Shown here: in pieces, positions 1-12,800 of the stretch
How positions within the stretch are numbered: position 1 is the first letter of the stretch
How the letters are laid out: each line of letters begins with the position of its first letter
Origin: Siphonodentalium dalli
Lineage: Eukaryota; Mollusca; Scaphopoda; Gadilida; Siphonodentaliidae
Assembly: GCA_032622095.1 (NCBI GenBank)
Contig: CP136068.1
Span: forward strand, 117,727,509-117,791,508
Direction: 5' to 3'
Length of the DNA: 64,000 bases
Position numbers and translations under genes: made by a program
The notes under the pieces: generated by a model
Told to the model about the DNA's origin: nothing
Seen by the model: only the letters and a program-made list of their open reading frames with translations
The model's database searches: none

Positions 1-60
1 CGGTATGTCGCAATAATTTTTGAATTTGAAGTAAAACAACACGTTCACGTGGTGGTAAAT

Positions 61-517
61 GTGACCCGCCATATCAAATCCAGTCGTAAGTCGGGATTTT
101 TTACCCTGTGCCAATGCATTCTCTTATATATGCGAGTCGACCATAGGTCGCATCGCATATATAAGAGAATGCATTGGCCTAACTATTTTTTACAATTTTA
201 ATAATTTTTTCTTGTATTCTTAAACAATTTTATAATTTCACCCATACAGAGCCCCAGACAAACATGAGCAGACGACACTCTTCTGTATGCTTCTATATAT
301 GTGTGGGGCTCCCTGCAGGGTAATGGATGTTTTTTATTTTATGTCCTAAAAATTGTAAGAAACATTTCTTTAAAAAAAATGACAAAAAATTGTTAGGCCA
401 ATGCATTCTCTTATATATGCGAGGCGACCTATGGTCGACTCGCATATATAAGAGAATGCATTGGCACAGGGTAACAAAAAATCCCGACTTACGACTGGAT
501 TTGATATGGCGGGTCAC
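61..517. mobile_element. MITE family 1 (GTGACCC ends) carrying the hairpin pair
   Basis: Inverted ends GTGACCCGCCATATCAAATC at 61 and the complement ending 517, about 50 bp each. They are flanked by the 4-bp duplication AAAT (57-60 and 518-521). Inside are hairpin A (111-177) and hairpin B (398-464), bounded by CCCTGTG and CACAGGG. The spacer also carries a smaller inverted repeat (GAGCCCCA ... TGGGGCTC). It has no coding capacity; the short ORFs over it are palindrome shadows. It lies in the SLC23 intron after exon 5. Confidence 0.9.
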
Positions 518-762
518 AAATGTCTGTGCCAACAATGACCAGAAAATGTAGGAATAAATGCAAGCTCGGACAAAGTTGCGTCCACGGATAGGCGGACATG
601 CTTCTTGCTGTGTACTCCCAAGCGGTATAGTATGTGGGCCTTCAAGTGCATCGGAAGACAGAATTCAAGTAGCGTTCACATTTCATTTCAGTTCAGTTGC
701 TGATTGAGCATACGCCATGCGTTCAAATTAAAAATACATGTATAAACAGTGTGATATTTCAC

Positions 763-845
763 CTCTCGCATTCTCATCTGCCATATTTCCCGGTGTGCAT
801 CGCTACCAATCTCAGGTGTGAGGGTACGGTTGTTGGCCCATTCCT
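763..845 (-). CDS. SLC23 exon 5 (extracellular loop)
   Basis: Acceptor TTTCAG before 845 and donor GAG|GTGAAA after 763; 83 nt. It restores a Glu codon with exon 4 and encodes EEWANNRTLTPEIGSD then HREIWQMRMRE, equivalent to the loop just before the family's QGAIM segment. NRT is a possible N-glycosylation site. The next exon was not found between 1 and 762, so it lies outside the window. A 31-bp satellite array begins about 35 bp upstream of the acceptor. Confidence 0.85.
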
Positions 846-3800
846 CTGAAATGCAAAACATATATTACGCAATGGAATTGGCACTAATGTGAACCAGGAT
901 TAAAGTGATGTGAACTAATGTGAACTAATGTGAACCAGGGTTAAAGTGATGTGAACTAATGTCAACCATGGTTAAAGTGATGTGAACTAATGTGAACTAA
1001 TGTGAACCATGGTTAAAGTGATGTGAACTAATGTGAACTAAAGTGAACCAGGGTTAAAGTGATGTGAACTAATGCGAACCATGGTTAAAGTGATGTGAAC
1101 TAATGTGAACCATGGTTAAAGTGACGTGAACTAATGTGAACCAGGGTTAAAGTGATGTGAACTAATGGGAACCATGGTTAAAGTGATGTGAACTAATGTG
1201 AACCATGGTTAAAGTGATGTGAACTAATGTGAATTAAAGTGAACCAGAGTTAAAGTGATGTGAACTAATGTGAACCAGGGTTAAAGTGATGTGAACTAAT
1301 GTGAACCAGGGTTAAAGTGATGTGAACTAATGTGAACCAGGGTTAAAGTGATGTGAACTAATGTGAACCAGGGTTAAAGTGATGTGAACTAATGTGAACC
1401 AGGGTTAAAGTGATGTGAACTAATGTGAACCAGGGTTAAAGTGATGTGAACTAATGCGAACCATGGTTAAAGTGATGTGAACTAATATGAACCAGGGTTA
1501 AAGTTATGTGAACTAATGTGAACCATGGTTAAAGTGATGTGAACTAATGTGAACCAGGGTTAAAGTGATGTGAACTAATGTGAACCATGGTTAAAGTGAT
1601 GTGAACTAATGTGAACTAATGTGAACCATGGTTAAAGTGATGTGAACTAATGTGAACTAAAGTGAACCAGGGTTAAAGTGATGTGAACTAATGTGAACCA
1701 GGGTTAAAGTGATGTGAACTAATGTGAACCAGGGTTAAAGTGATGTGAACTAATGTGAACCTGGGTTAAAGTGATGTGAACTAATGTGAACCAGGGTTAA
1801 AGTGATGTGAATTATAATGTGAACCAGGGTTAAAGTGATGTGAATTATAATGTGAACCAGGGTTAAAGTGATGTGAACTAATGTGAACCAGGGTTAAAGT
1901 GATGTGAACTAATGTGAACCAGGGTTAAAGTGTGTGAACTAATGTGAACCAGGGTTAAAGTGATGTGAACTAATGTGAACTAATGTGCACCAGGGTTAAA
2001 GTGATGTGAACTAATGTGAACCAGGATTAAAGTGATGTGAACTAATGTGAACCAGGGTTAAAGTGATGTGAACCAGGGTTAAAGTGATATGAACTAATGT
2101 GAACCAGTGTTAAAGTGATGTGAATTATAATGTGAAACAGGGTTAAAGTGATGTGAACTAATGTGAACTAATGTGAACCAGGGTTAAAGTGATGTAAACT
2201 AATGTGAACTAATGTGAACCAGGGTTAAAGTGATGTGAACTAATGTGAACCAGGGTTAAAGTGATGTGAACTAATGTGAACCAGGGTTAAAGTGATGTGA
2301 ACTAATGTGAACCAGGGTTAAAGTGATGTGAACTAATGTGAACCAGTGTTAAAGTGATGTGAATTATAATGTGAACCAGGGTTAAAGTGATGTGAACTAA
2401 TGTGAACCAGGGTTAAATTGATGTGAACTAATGTGAACCAGGGTTAAAGTGATGTGAACTAATGTGAACCAGGGTAAAAGTGATGTGAATTATAATGTGA
2501 ACCAGGGTTAAAGTGATGTGAATTATAATGTAAACCAGGGTTAAAGTGATGTGAACTAATGTGAACCAGGGTTAAAGTGATGTGAACTAATGTGAACCAG
2601 GGTTAAAGTGATGTGAACTAATGTGAACCAGGGTTAAAGTGTGTGAACTAATGTGAACCAGGGTTAAAGTGATGTGAACTAATGTGAACTAATGTGAACC
2701 AGGGTTAAAGTGATGTGAACTAATGTGAACCAGGGTTAAAGTGATGTGAACTAATGTGAACCAGGGTTAAAGTGATGTGAACTAATGTGAACCAGGGTTA
2801 AAGTGATGTGAACTAATGTGAACCAGGGTTAAAGTGATGTGAATTATAATGTGAAACAGGGTTAAAGTGATGTGAATTATAATGTGAACCAGGGTTAAAG
2901 TGATGTGAACTAATGTGAACCAGGGTTAAAGTGATGTGAACTAATGTGAACCAGGGTTAAAGTGATGTGAACTAATGTGAACCAGGGTTAAAGTGATGTG
3001 AACTAATGTGAACCAGGGTTAAAGTGATGTGAACTATTGTGAACCAGGTTAAAGTGATGTGAATTATAATGTGAACCAGGGTTAAAGTGATGTGAATTAT
3101 AATGTGAACCAGGGTTAAAGTTATGTGAATTATAATGTGAACCAGGGTTAAAGTGATGTGAACTAATGTGAACCAGGGTTAAAGTTATGTGAATTATAAT
3201 GTGAACCAGGGTTAAAGTGATGTGAACTAATGTGAACCAGGGTTAAAGTGATGCGAACTAATGTGAACCAGGGTTATAGTGATGTGAACTAATGTGAACC
3301 ATGGTTAAAGTGATGTGAACTAATGTGAACCAGGGTTAAAGTGATGTGAATTATAATGTGAACCAGGGTTAAATTGATGTGAACTAATGTGAACCAGGGT
3401 TAAAGTGATGTGAATTATAATGTGAACCAGGGTTAAAGTGAATTATAATGTGAACCAGTGTTAAAGTGATGTGAACTAATGTGAACCAGGGTTAAAGTGA
3501 TGTGAATTATGATTATGCCAAATTATGTTATTCATAAATTTGATATAAAAATAGGTAGAAAACAGCGTTATTGTTATAAACGAATTACATGCAGTGAGCA
3601 GAATCATTGCCGTAATGTTTATTCTTAATAATACGTCCCGAATAAAGTAGTAAATATTTACATTTCTGCCTAGTCATGTTGTGTTCTCTGAGATGGTACT
3701 ATCGATTTGGTTGGAATTTTCGATAATCTTAGTTGGTTGCTATATTCTTCCAATGGAGTTTATAATATTGACTTATTGGGGCGATTCCTTTCATTACGCT

Positions 3801-6800
3801 CGCGTACTACGAGTAATGAAATTACAATGGGCAATGAATGGAATTATCGAGCATAAATTCAGCGTAAATACTCGGAGTACCCTGGCTACACCTACGGCCG
3901 AGGAGGTGTAATTTCGAGAGTATTGTATAATGTGACGTCACTTTCCGCGAAAAGATCGGTTATCAACTGAGACGCACATGGACAATATTTATTACACGCT
4001 TGTTCCTAGAAGTACAGTGTTATTGCTGTTCCATATTTACAAATCCGTATGGAACGTACGTTCCATACGCATCTCGTTGACGTAAAATGACGCACATGAC
4101 GTTCGCCTCAACCATGAAACTGGAACTATTTAAATAAAGAATCATCACACATGCATAACAAACACGCCCTGTATGAGCATAAATAAACCATCTAATCCTG
4201 CATTTGTAATGCGCGGATTCTGGGACGCGAAGCGTGTTATAAACGCAGAACGACATGATGTGTAAATGGGTTGGTCGATACGGCACTCGTGCTGTCGCGG
4301 AAGGATAGAACTCGTGCCGTATCGACAAACCCATATACACATCGTGTCGTTCTGTGTATTTATGTAATGGACTAAATGAATTTAATTTTTAATAATTTGT
4401 CATAAATATGTAATATATCATTCAGAAATATATAATTCAATTGAATGACAGTTAAAATTATTTATCCAAAGTTTTAGATACTTAGTGTCAAGGTTGTTCT
4501 AAAATTAGGTATTTTGCTTGTTACATAAATGTCAAAATTCTCGTTAGTTTCTTTGTGAATATCAGATAATTTTGCTCATTTACTTAAGTCTTCGTCTGTT
4601 CGACACGCCCAATGTGAGTTTTGTCAAATTTCCTGAATAAAAAAATATGTTTTGTTTCCAATTTTAGATTACTCCAGTATGCTATTTTTAGATTACTCCA
4701 ATCACTAAAAATCATTCCATTCACTTTTACCCAGGGTAATTTACTCGTTGTAGCCGAGCGTAATGAATGGAATCGCCCCATTTTGTGTCACACCGGACAG
4801 AGCATCTTTAACATTCGGGTTAGTCACGTGTCCGCCCCTCGACAGTAGACTGGTTTCGAAATTTCTCTATTGCATACTGTATTTTCTCATATAATGGAAG
4901 GTGACCCGTGATTGTTTAAGCCTACATTATTACACAATTGGTGACATTTAAGGTGCGATAAAAACCTCATCAATGGTAACAGTCATTGCCTGTGACATGG
5001 GTGGGAAGATTTTATCATCATGGTCAATTATGGAACAAATAGCCGATGCCTATGGAAATGGGTCAAGCACTTTTACCTTTGTGCAACACGAAACGTTCAT
5101 CTGAAGAAACAAAGTTTTCATTTCCAATCGCATAGCATTATTGTAATTCCCTTTACCCGATAAAAAGTGTTCGTTTGCACGCATAACAAACTGAGATCTA
5201 TAGTACTCGTTTTTGTTCAGCTCTGGTAATTTACGCGGAGTCGCATACACTATCAAATTTCCGATGTCCATAGTTTTCGACACGGTTCTGCGTGACACAT
5301 AATTACACGTATTATGATTTAGTATAGGGCACAGGGTCATTATAATTTATAAGGTTGCATTCACATACTGGCAAATTATCTTGAGAAGTTTTCAGAAAAC
5401 TCGTCGAATGCGATTATGGTGTTCTAAACATGAAAGACGAACTACGTATAACATGCTTTTGGTCCAATTTTGTGCTAGTAATACGGCTTACATATCATCC
5501 ACACTGAAGCCGAATAATACACATGTGGTTCAGAACTTATGACAAGTTTATAATGAATGGAAAGCAGAAGCCCAGTATAATCTTCCATTTTCTAGATATG
5601 TTAAACTGACAGTTTAACTTTTGCTTACTAATATTCTAATACCGCGGGTCTTAACATATGAAATGTTCACTTTGCTTACTAGTATATTCTAATACCCTGG
5701 GTCTTAAGATATTAAATGTTCACTTTGCTTGCTAATATTCTAATACCCCGGGTCTTAAGATATGAAATGTTCACTTTGCTTACTAATATTCTGATACCGC
5801 GGGTCTTAACATATGAAATGTTCACTTTACTTACTAATATTCTAATACCGCGGGTCTTAACATATGAAATGTTCACTTTGCTTACTAATATGGAAAGCAA
5901 TTTTCCCAAGCAAGCTCCGCCGAAAACTACAGATGACAACAGACCCGTAACCGCGTCGAGGTACGACATTGCGACTGGGATAATAATCCACAAGATCACA
6001 ACCCATGGATATCACAATCTTTCTGGATGCGTCTTATCCAGTTCAATTGAAGTTAAATACTGACCTTTTGGGATCGTTTCGTAATGACATTCCCATTTTG
6101 GCATGCTGAGTATTGCTATTGCTGGCGCAACGTATGCAAATGAACCTCCTTGAATGATTGGCAACCTGAAAGGTCATCGACACTGTCATGTGGGGTGCAT
6201 CTCGGATCCGGATTCGTCCGAAAATGTTCTTTTTCCTGGATTCGACCTGCATCATAGGCTGCATGTACTTAATAGCATAGCTTTAAAAGCCTATTGAGTG
6301 TGATTTTCACAATTAACTTATGGCTATAATATTTCACCGAAAAAAATGCTATTCACTAGATTTCAAAACACAAAGTTAACAACATCACACACAATAGGCT
6401 TTTAAAACTATTTTATAAAATGGGTCGAATCCGGATCCGTGAAAAATATCATTTTCGGAAGCATTTGATCCGATGTAACACGTCATCTCCCCCCCCCCCC
6501 CAGGATATCTTCCCCTACCTGGATACCCCCCCCCCCCCCCATATATGACTAAAAAAGTATTTCACTCATTTGATATCGTTTGACACTGAAATGGCCAGAA
6601 AATAGTTTTTTGAGATTTAATTTTTTTTTTTTAATTTTTTTTTTCTCAAGCGACAATTTTTTTTTTTCATAGTTTGATCCTGAAATGGCCAAAAAAATGT
6701 TTTTTTAAATAAATTTATTTTTTTATTAAAATATATTTTTTTCCAAGAGACAAATTTTTTTTATCACACATTTGAAATGGCCAGAAAAATAACTTTTGAG

Positions 6801-9800
6801 ATTTCAATTTGTTTTTATTTAATTTCATTTTTTTTTCAAATGTCCAGGTCTCGATATCTTCCCCAACCCAGCACCTACATGACAAAAAATCTTATGGTTT
6901 TATCGCTTATTTTGCTTTATATAGTCATGAAACGAAGATGTCAAGTCCAGTATATTCCCCCACCCCCACCCAGCGCATACTTGACAAAAAATCATGGTTT
7001 TATTACTAATTTTGCTTTATATAGTCATGAAACAGCGAGAAATTATAGGATATCCCCTATATATAGGACAAAATAATTTGTCAAAATGTTATGAGTCGAT
7101 GCTACCTCGGCTATTCAATATTAGACCAAGTCTTATCGTCCACAAAAGCTTGGGATATTTGTTTGGTTCATACTCGTTACTCTCCTGTCATTGAAAATAC
7201 GTACTACATTTACAAGTGGAGCTCGGGCATTCACGTGAACCCCTGAATATGATCAATCACCTGATGACATGTCCGCGATCTGTCTTCAAAATGATACATC
7301 ATTTACCGTGATAGAAAAAGGTAAAGTGTGATCGTTTAAAGTGGTTGGGTGATCAAATAGAAATGGAGAATAATCGTGATCAAAATAGTTATTTCGATGA
7401 ATATTAACCCAACTTTACAACACATATATTTATATATTTATTAAATGCAATGAGTATCATGCAATGGCGAAATCATTTGCGTTAGTTTATCGGCGATTGT
7501 TGCGTACCGAATCGAAATGTAAATATTACAATTGAGCGTAGTTCAGAGGTTGTTTTCTATGCATGGCCGATTTCTTTGATATTTTGGGCGATGTTAGTAG
7601 AATGCTACATTCTCCCAGTTGGCATAGCGCCCGAACAAGTTCATAATATGACTTTAGTACATTGTTTACATAGATTAATTTTTCTGACAGCGCGAAAAAT
7701 CGAAATTCTCTGGAAAACAAGGCTTTGTGGACTTAAAAGTTTCGTTGCTTTGACATTCAGCGGACCTCTGATATACCCATGTTTGATATCATCATGCTTG
7801 TGAAAGGCTGCCCCATATATTTTCACATACACAAAGCGTCCATTTACCTAATCCGAAGACATACAGGCAAGATAAATCCCGCCCACGGTTCTGATTGTAA
7901 AGTCTGTCATATAAGATTAACCCGATGGGACTCGATCCAAAACAGCACCAACCAACCGATATCTCAAGCTGCTGTGGACCGAGAAGACTTGCTCTATTTA
8001 AGGTACTAAAACCGATTTGATGGTCCCCACATAATCAGACTCCAACAACATCAACATTTTTAGAAATTCCGCTTCAGTTATCAGAATCGATAAATTGCCC
8101 AAAATAAGCTAACCATTGTCAATTATAGTATAAAATTGCCCGAAACGTGTTATTTATCAACATGTTGTTCGACGAAATTTGCCTTATTCTCAACACAAAG
8201 CCTCTTGATTCTAGAGTTATCCATCTTCGTCGGCATCGACTGTTTACTGGGCCACTAATAATTATCGATGGTGAAAAATAATAGATTTCAAAATCGATAT
8301 CTAATAACTCTGAGTTTGATATGTGGGTTCCTCGACTCGAATCAAATATATTTTACCCCCGAAGCCAAGGAAATAGTCATTTGCGAGCGTTAATTCGGAT
8401 TATGCATCTTTAATATATGTGTCTTACCTGGCGCCGAATAATGTTTGTATGAGGGTACATAGACCACACACGAAGAAGAATGTACTGATCAACTCGCTGA
8501 GTCCAACCACATCTTCCGACATGCAGAGATGCTCTTTGAGGATAAATGGGAGTGCATAGACCCCGCCAAACACTGTCAGGCAATGCTGAAATTATACATA
8601 ATTATGAATGTGTAGATGTAGATGTGGATGTTTATTGGTACAATAAATGTGACCCGCCATATCAAATCCAGTCGTAAGTCGGGATTTTTTTACCCTGTGC
8701 CAATGCATTCTCTTATATATGCGAGTCGACCATAGGTCGCCTCGCATATATAAGAGAATGCATTGGCCTAACAATTTTTTATCATTTTTTTTAAATAAAT
8801 GGTTCTTACAATTTTTAGGACATAAAATAAAAAACATCCATTACCCTGCGGGGAGCCCCACACATATATAGAAGCATATAGAAGAGTGTCGTCTGCTCAT
8901 GTTTGTCTGGGGCTCTGTATGGGTGAAATTATAAAATTGTTAAAGAATACAAGAACAAATTATTAAAATTGTAAAAAATTGTTAGGCCAATGCATTCTCT
9001 TATATATGCGAGGCGACCTATGGTCGACTCGCATATATAAGAGAATGCATTGGCACAGGGTAAAAAAAAATCCCGACTTACGCAGGGTGGGGGGCGGAAA
9101 AAAACTGCAGACACAGGGTGGAAAAAACTGTTTTCTTCGGTTTGGGTACCCCCCCCCCCCCCTTCCCCCCCCCCCCCCCCCCCCAAACAGCAAAAACTGC
9201 AGGTTTTTTCCACTGACCATTGCCCCCCGCCCCTCCAGAAAAATCAAATCTACCCCAGCCGGACAACAACTCGGTTTGACCGGAAACCGAAAAAAACACC
9301 GGAGCATACAATTCACGAGAAGGTGCTTGGTAACTAAGTTTAGATTATTATGACTAAAATGGTCATTGTCTACCAGTAGAACGCAGATTTGTACCTCGTG
9401 ATGTCATGACATGTACAAACATGTATATTGGTGATCGCAACGCTTTGTATGCACTTTAAAAAATGACAACTCGACTTTTAGGTGGATTGTACTACTCATG
9501 TATATATGATTTGGATATTAAGGTTAATCCATATTCTATAAAATGAGAGAAAATTGAAGTTGTGAGTCTGAAAATACATATTTGGAAAAAAATGACCTGC
9601 AAATTTTTTCCGACAACCCCCCCCCCCCCCCCCCTAAATGAATAAGGACAAAATTTACGTGTAAATTTTTTACGCCTATGTACCCCCCCCCCCCCCCACC
9701 CCCCGGTACGTTGTGTCCCGCAGTTTTTTTCCGGCCCCCCCCCCCCGACTTACGACTGGATTTGATATGGCGGGTCATAAATAATAACAAAACAGTGATA

Positions 9801-12800
9801 CATGAATTAATAGCAGTGCACATGAGAATGCAGCATAATTTACTGTCTGTCTTCATGCTGCCCCTGAATAATAATATGATGACGTATCAAAGTTAAATTG
9901 AAAGAAAGCCGCATTGAGAATTATAAAACTGATATTTTCAACGGTGACAAATGTTCGGGAGTGAACAAGTAAGGACGTACCGTGTAGTAATAATGTTTTA
10001 TTCTCTGATCAAATATAGATATTGAGAAGTACAAGGAGAAAATATATACATAAGAATGAGAATATAACAGCATATGTATAATATATACAAGAACTTCTTG
10101 GTGTAAATATAATCAACGCCTTCCTAATGTATTAATAGCATTATCATCGTCATCACCATCATCATCATCATCATCATATTCAGCACCATCATCGTTATCA
10201 TCATATGCATCATCATCATATCGCAGCAAATCTCTGAGAATATTATTACAACAACATCAACAACAACAACACTACGAGTTATTCATATGTGTTTAACTTA
10301 AGCTGTATCAGTCTGATGAAGGAGCATAATCTGCGCAGATCTGCAGTCAAACAACAGTACACACAAGAACCACATCTTAACCCTTTACCCAACAAACCGG
10401 CCACAACCGGCCAAATAAAGCTTCAACAGCCTAAAATATCTTCGGACTGTCTCAATAGAACCATACAAATATGGATATCATTGGAACCGGCTCCAAGACC
10501 ACATTGTGATAGTTACAGTTATGCCCTGTGCCAATGCATTCTCTTATATATGCGAGTCGACCATAGGTCGCCTCGCATATATAAGAGAATGCATTGGCCT
10601 AAAAAAAATCTTTTTTTAACACTTTTTACCATTTTTTCTTACATTCTTTAACAATTTTATAATTTTTAATGTGTTAAGCCAATGCATTCTCTTATATATG
10701 CGAGGCGACCTATGGTCGACTCGCATATATAAGAGAATGCATTGGCACAGGGCCCTTCTGTTGGGTAAAGGGTTAATATTGTCCAGAATATTGACACAAA
10801 GATTATGTTGTGTAAACTAAGAATTAGTAATCATAATTTTAAATTGAAAAGGGTCGCCATTTACCGCCAAAAGTGTCACTTGATGAAAGAATTTGTAGGA
10901 AATGTAACATGGAGGTTGAGAATGAAGAACACTTTCTGATGCCCTGCATCACACATGATAAGATGCGTAAACACTTCTTTTATGAGATAGGGATGACGAG
11001 TGATAAATTTATTGGATTGAATGATGGCCAAAAATCCCAATGCATTATTCAAAACAACTAGCCTCATACGTGGAACATAATCTGCAATATGGTCCGGACA
11101 TTTTTCAAAGAAAGGTCAAATTCTACTGATATAATTATGAAATATATACTATATTATTTGCATTATGTTGAGTCATTGTTGAAATTGTTATATATATTTG
11201 TTATTTTGACATCGGTCTCGTGTGGACGTTTTATGTCAATAGGCTATCTACCTATGTAGTACAGGGGTTATGGAATGAGATAAACGCAATTTATATCACA
11301 GTTTAGAGTCTAGTTTAGAAGGTCTATCTCTTCATATAACAAGATTTATATAGTTTCCGGTATATAAAATAATAATTATGGGCAAAAGCCGTCACATGAT
11401 AATCCGGGAAAAAGTCATATTGGACTCCCGAAAATTTCACCGATTCATATATCAATAGAGTTACTTCGTGACGTCACGGAGTCCCAATAAAAAGTCATAT
11501 TGCACTCGATTGAGTAACTCTGTTGCCAAATGAATCGGTGAAATTGTGATGCGCGCCCAATTCTCAGGTGGATTTAGCAGACGTTTCACTTCCGCATTGA
11601 GTTTTTTTTTCACTTCCGAGTTTACTGTTTCAAATCATGCTTTCGGATGATCAAATACAGAGAATCAAGTGCCGACAAATACCAAAAATAACCATGCACA
11701 AAAGTTTTATTCCCAAAATGAGGATAAACATACAGATGGATAATAAAAATGTCATCATACAATGTTGTGTACAGTATGTGTTTTTCTTGCACTCGTCCAA
11801 CTCGACACTGGGTGTCTTGTCCAATATGACTTTTCACCAGAACCTGGATTCGCACAAGAATAATTTATAGAAGCGTTTCCGGACAGGTGTCTTCGATTCA
11901 AATATATTATTGTATGTCCCAGAAACTATATAACACCTATTTAGGAAGTGATCGTCCATCTTTAAAAATGTAGAAAAATAGAACAAATATGTGAAATATC
12001 CACTCACTGATATAGCATGGAAACAGCGACAAAAACGAAGCTGTGGTTGTGTACATACAACGAAAAATACCAGTTGAAATTGTAAAGTCCTATGGATATA
12101 AAACGCACGTAAAGCCTCCTCGAACAAACGTACAATGTTTGAAACAGTCCACGCTAATTTTTATTTCCAAATTCTTTATTCCAGAATTTATTTTTAACAA
12201 AAATGAAAGCATAATCAGATATACAGTAATTCAACATATTTATGGTACCATCGAACGTCAGATGCAAGAGTGTGTCGATAGAAGGTGGGGTGTCTCACCC
12301 ACCCACCCCCACCCGCAAACTTTGTCCAAACGTTTTACTAGTTAGTGTCATGCCTTACAGACGATTAGTTAGAAATTTCAGACCGAATGTAGGTTGAACT
12401 TTTTTTCTGATATTTTCATATTCCAACCAGTATTTAGTGTGAACATATTATTTTAGACCAAAGATCGAATATTTCGTCACTGTATGTCGAATTATGAACT
12501 GAATGTACCATCAGTTTGGAAAATTTATCCATTAGGAGGTGGTAGGTTGAATATTTCCAACTGTCTATCTGTATTCTGATGGAATATATATATATATATA
12601 TATATTCTATTTCATGCCAACAATACTCAATAACACTGACTCTGTATAGAAATAATCGGGGACTCAAACATTAAGTGGACCTTTAAATATCATACCTGTA
12701 AACCGAGTATGAAACACGTGTGCCATGGTGGAGTATCGTCGACTCCATATAATAATCCTTGGAGACCTTTGGTCTGTTTCTGTTCAACCACAACTTCCAA

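Noticed and set aside
293-551. ORFs repeating peptides such as QCILLYMRGDLWSTRIYKRMHW, found on both strands at many sites
   Set aside because: They are translations of the palindromic hairpin; the symmetry gives the same peptide on both strands. No start context or neighbour supports a gene.
882-3510. CRISPR-like or telomere-like array
   Set aside because: Units are contiguous with no unique spacers, and GGGTTAAAG is not the TTAGGG repeat. It is an ordinary satellite in an animal intron.
5712-6063. A further SLC23 exon at 5880-5999 (IPVAMSYLDAVTGLLSSVVFG on the minus strand)
   Set aside because: It looks membrane-like, but the exon 4 to exon 5 phases and family alignment join directly without it, and no acceptor/donor pair fits.
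8929-9353. Overlapping Gly- and Pro-rich ORFs on both strands
   Set aside because: They are created by poly-C/poly-G tracts of the nested element at 9083-9743.
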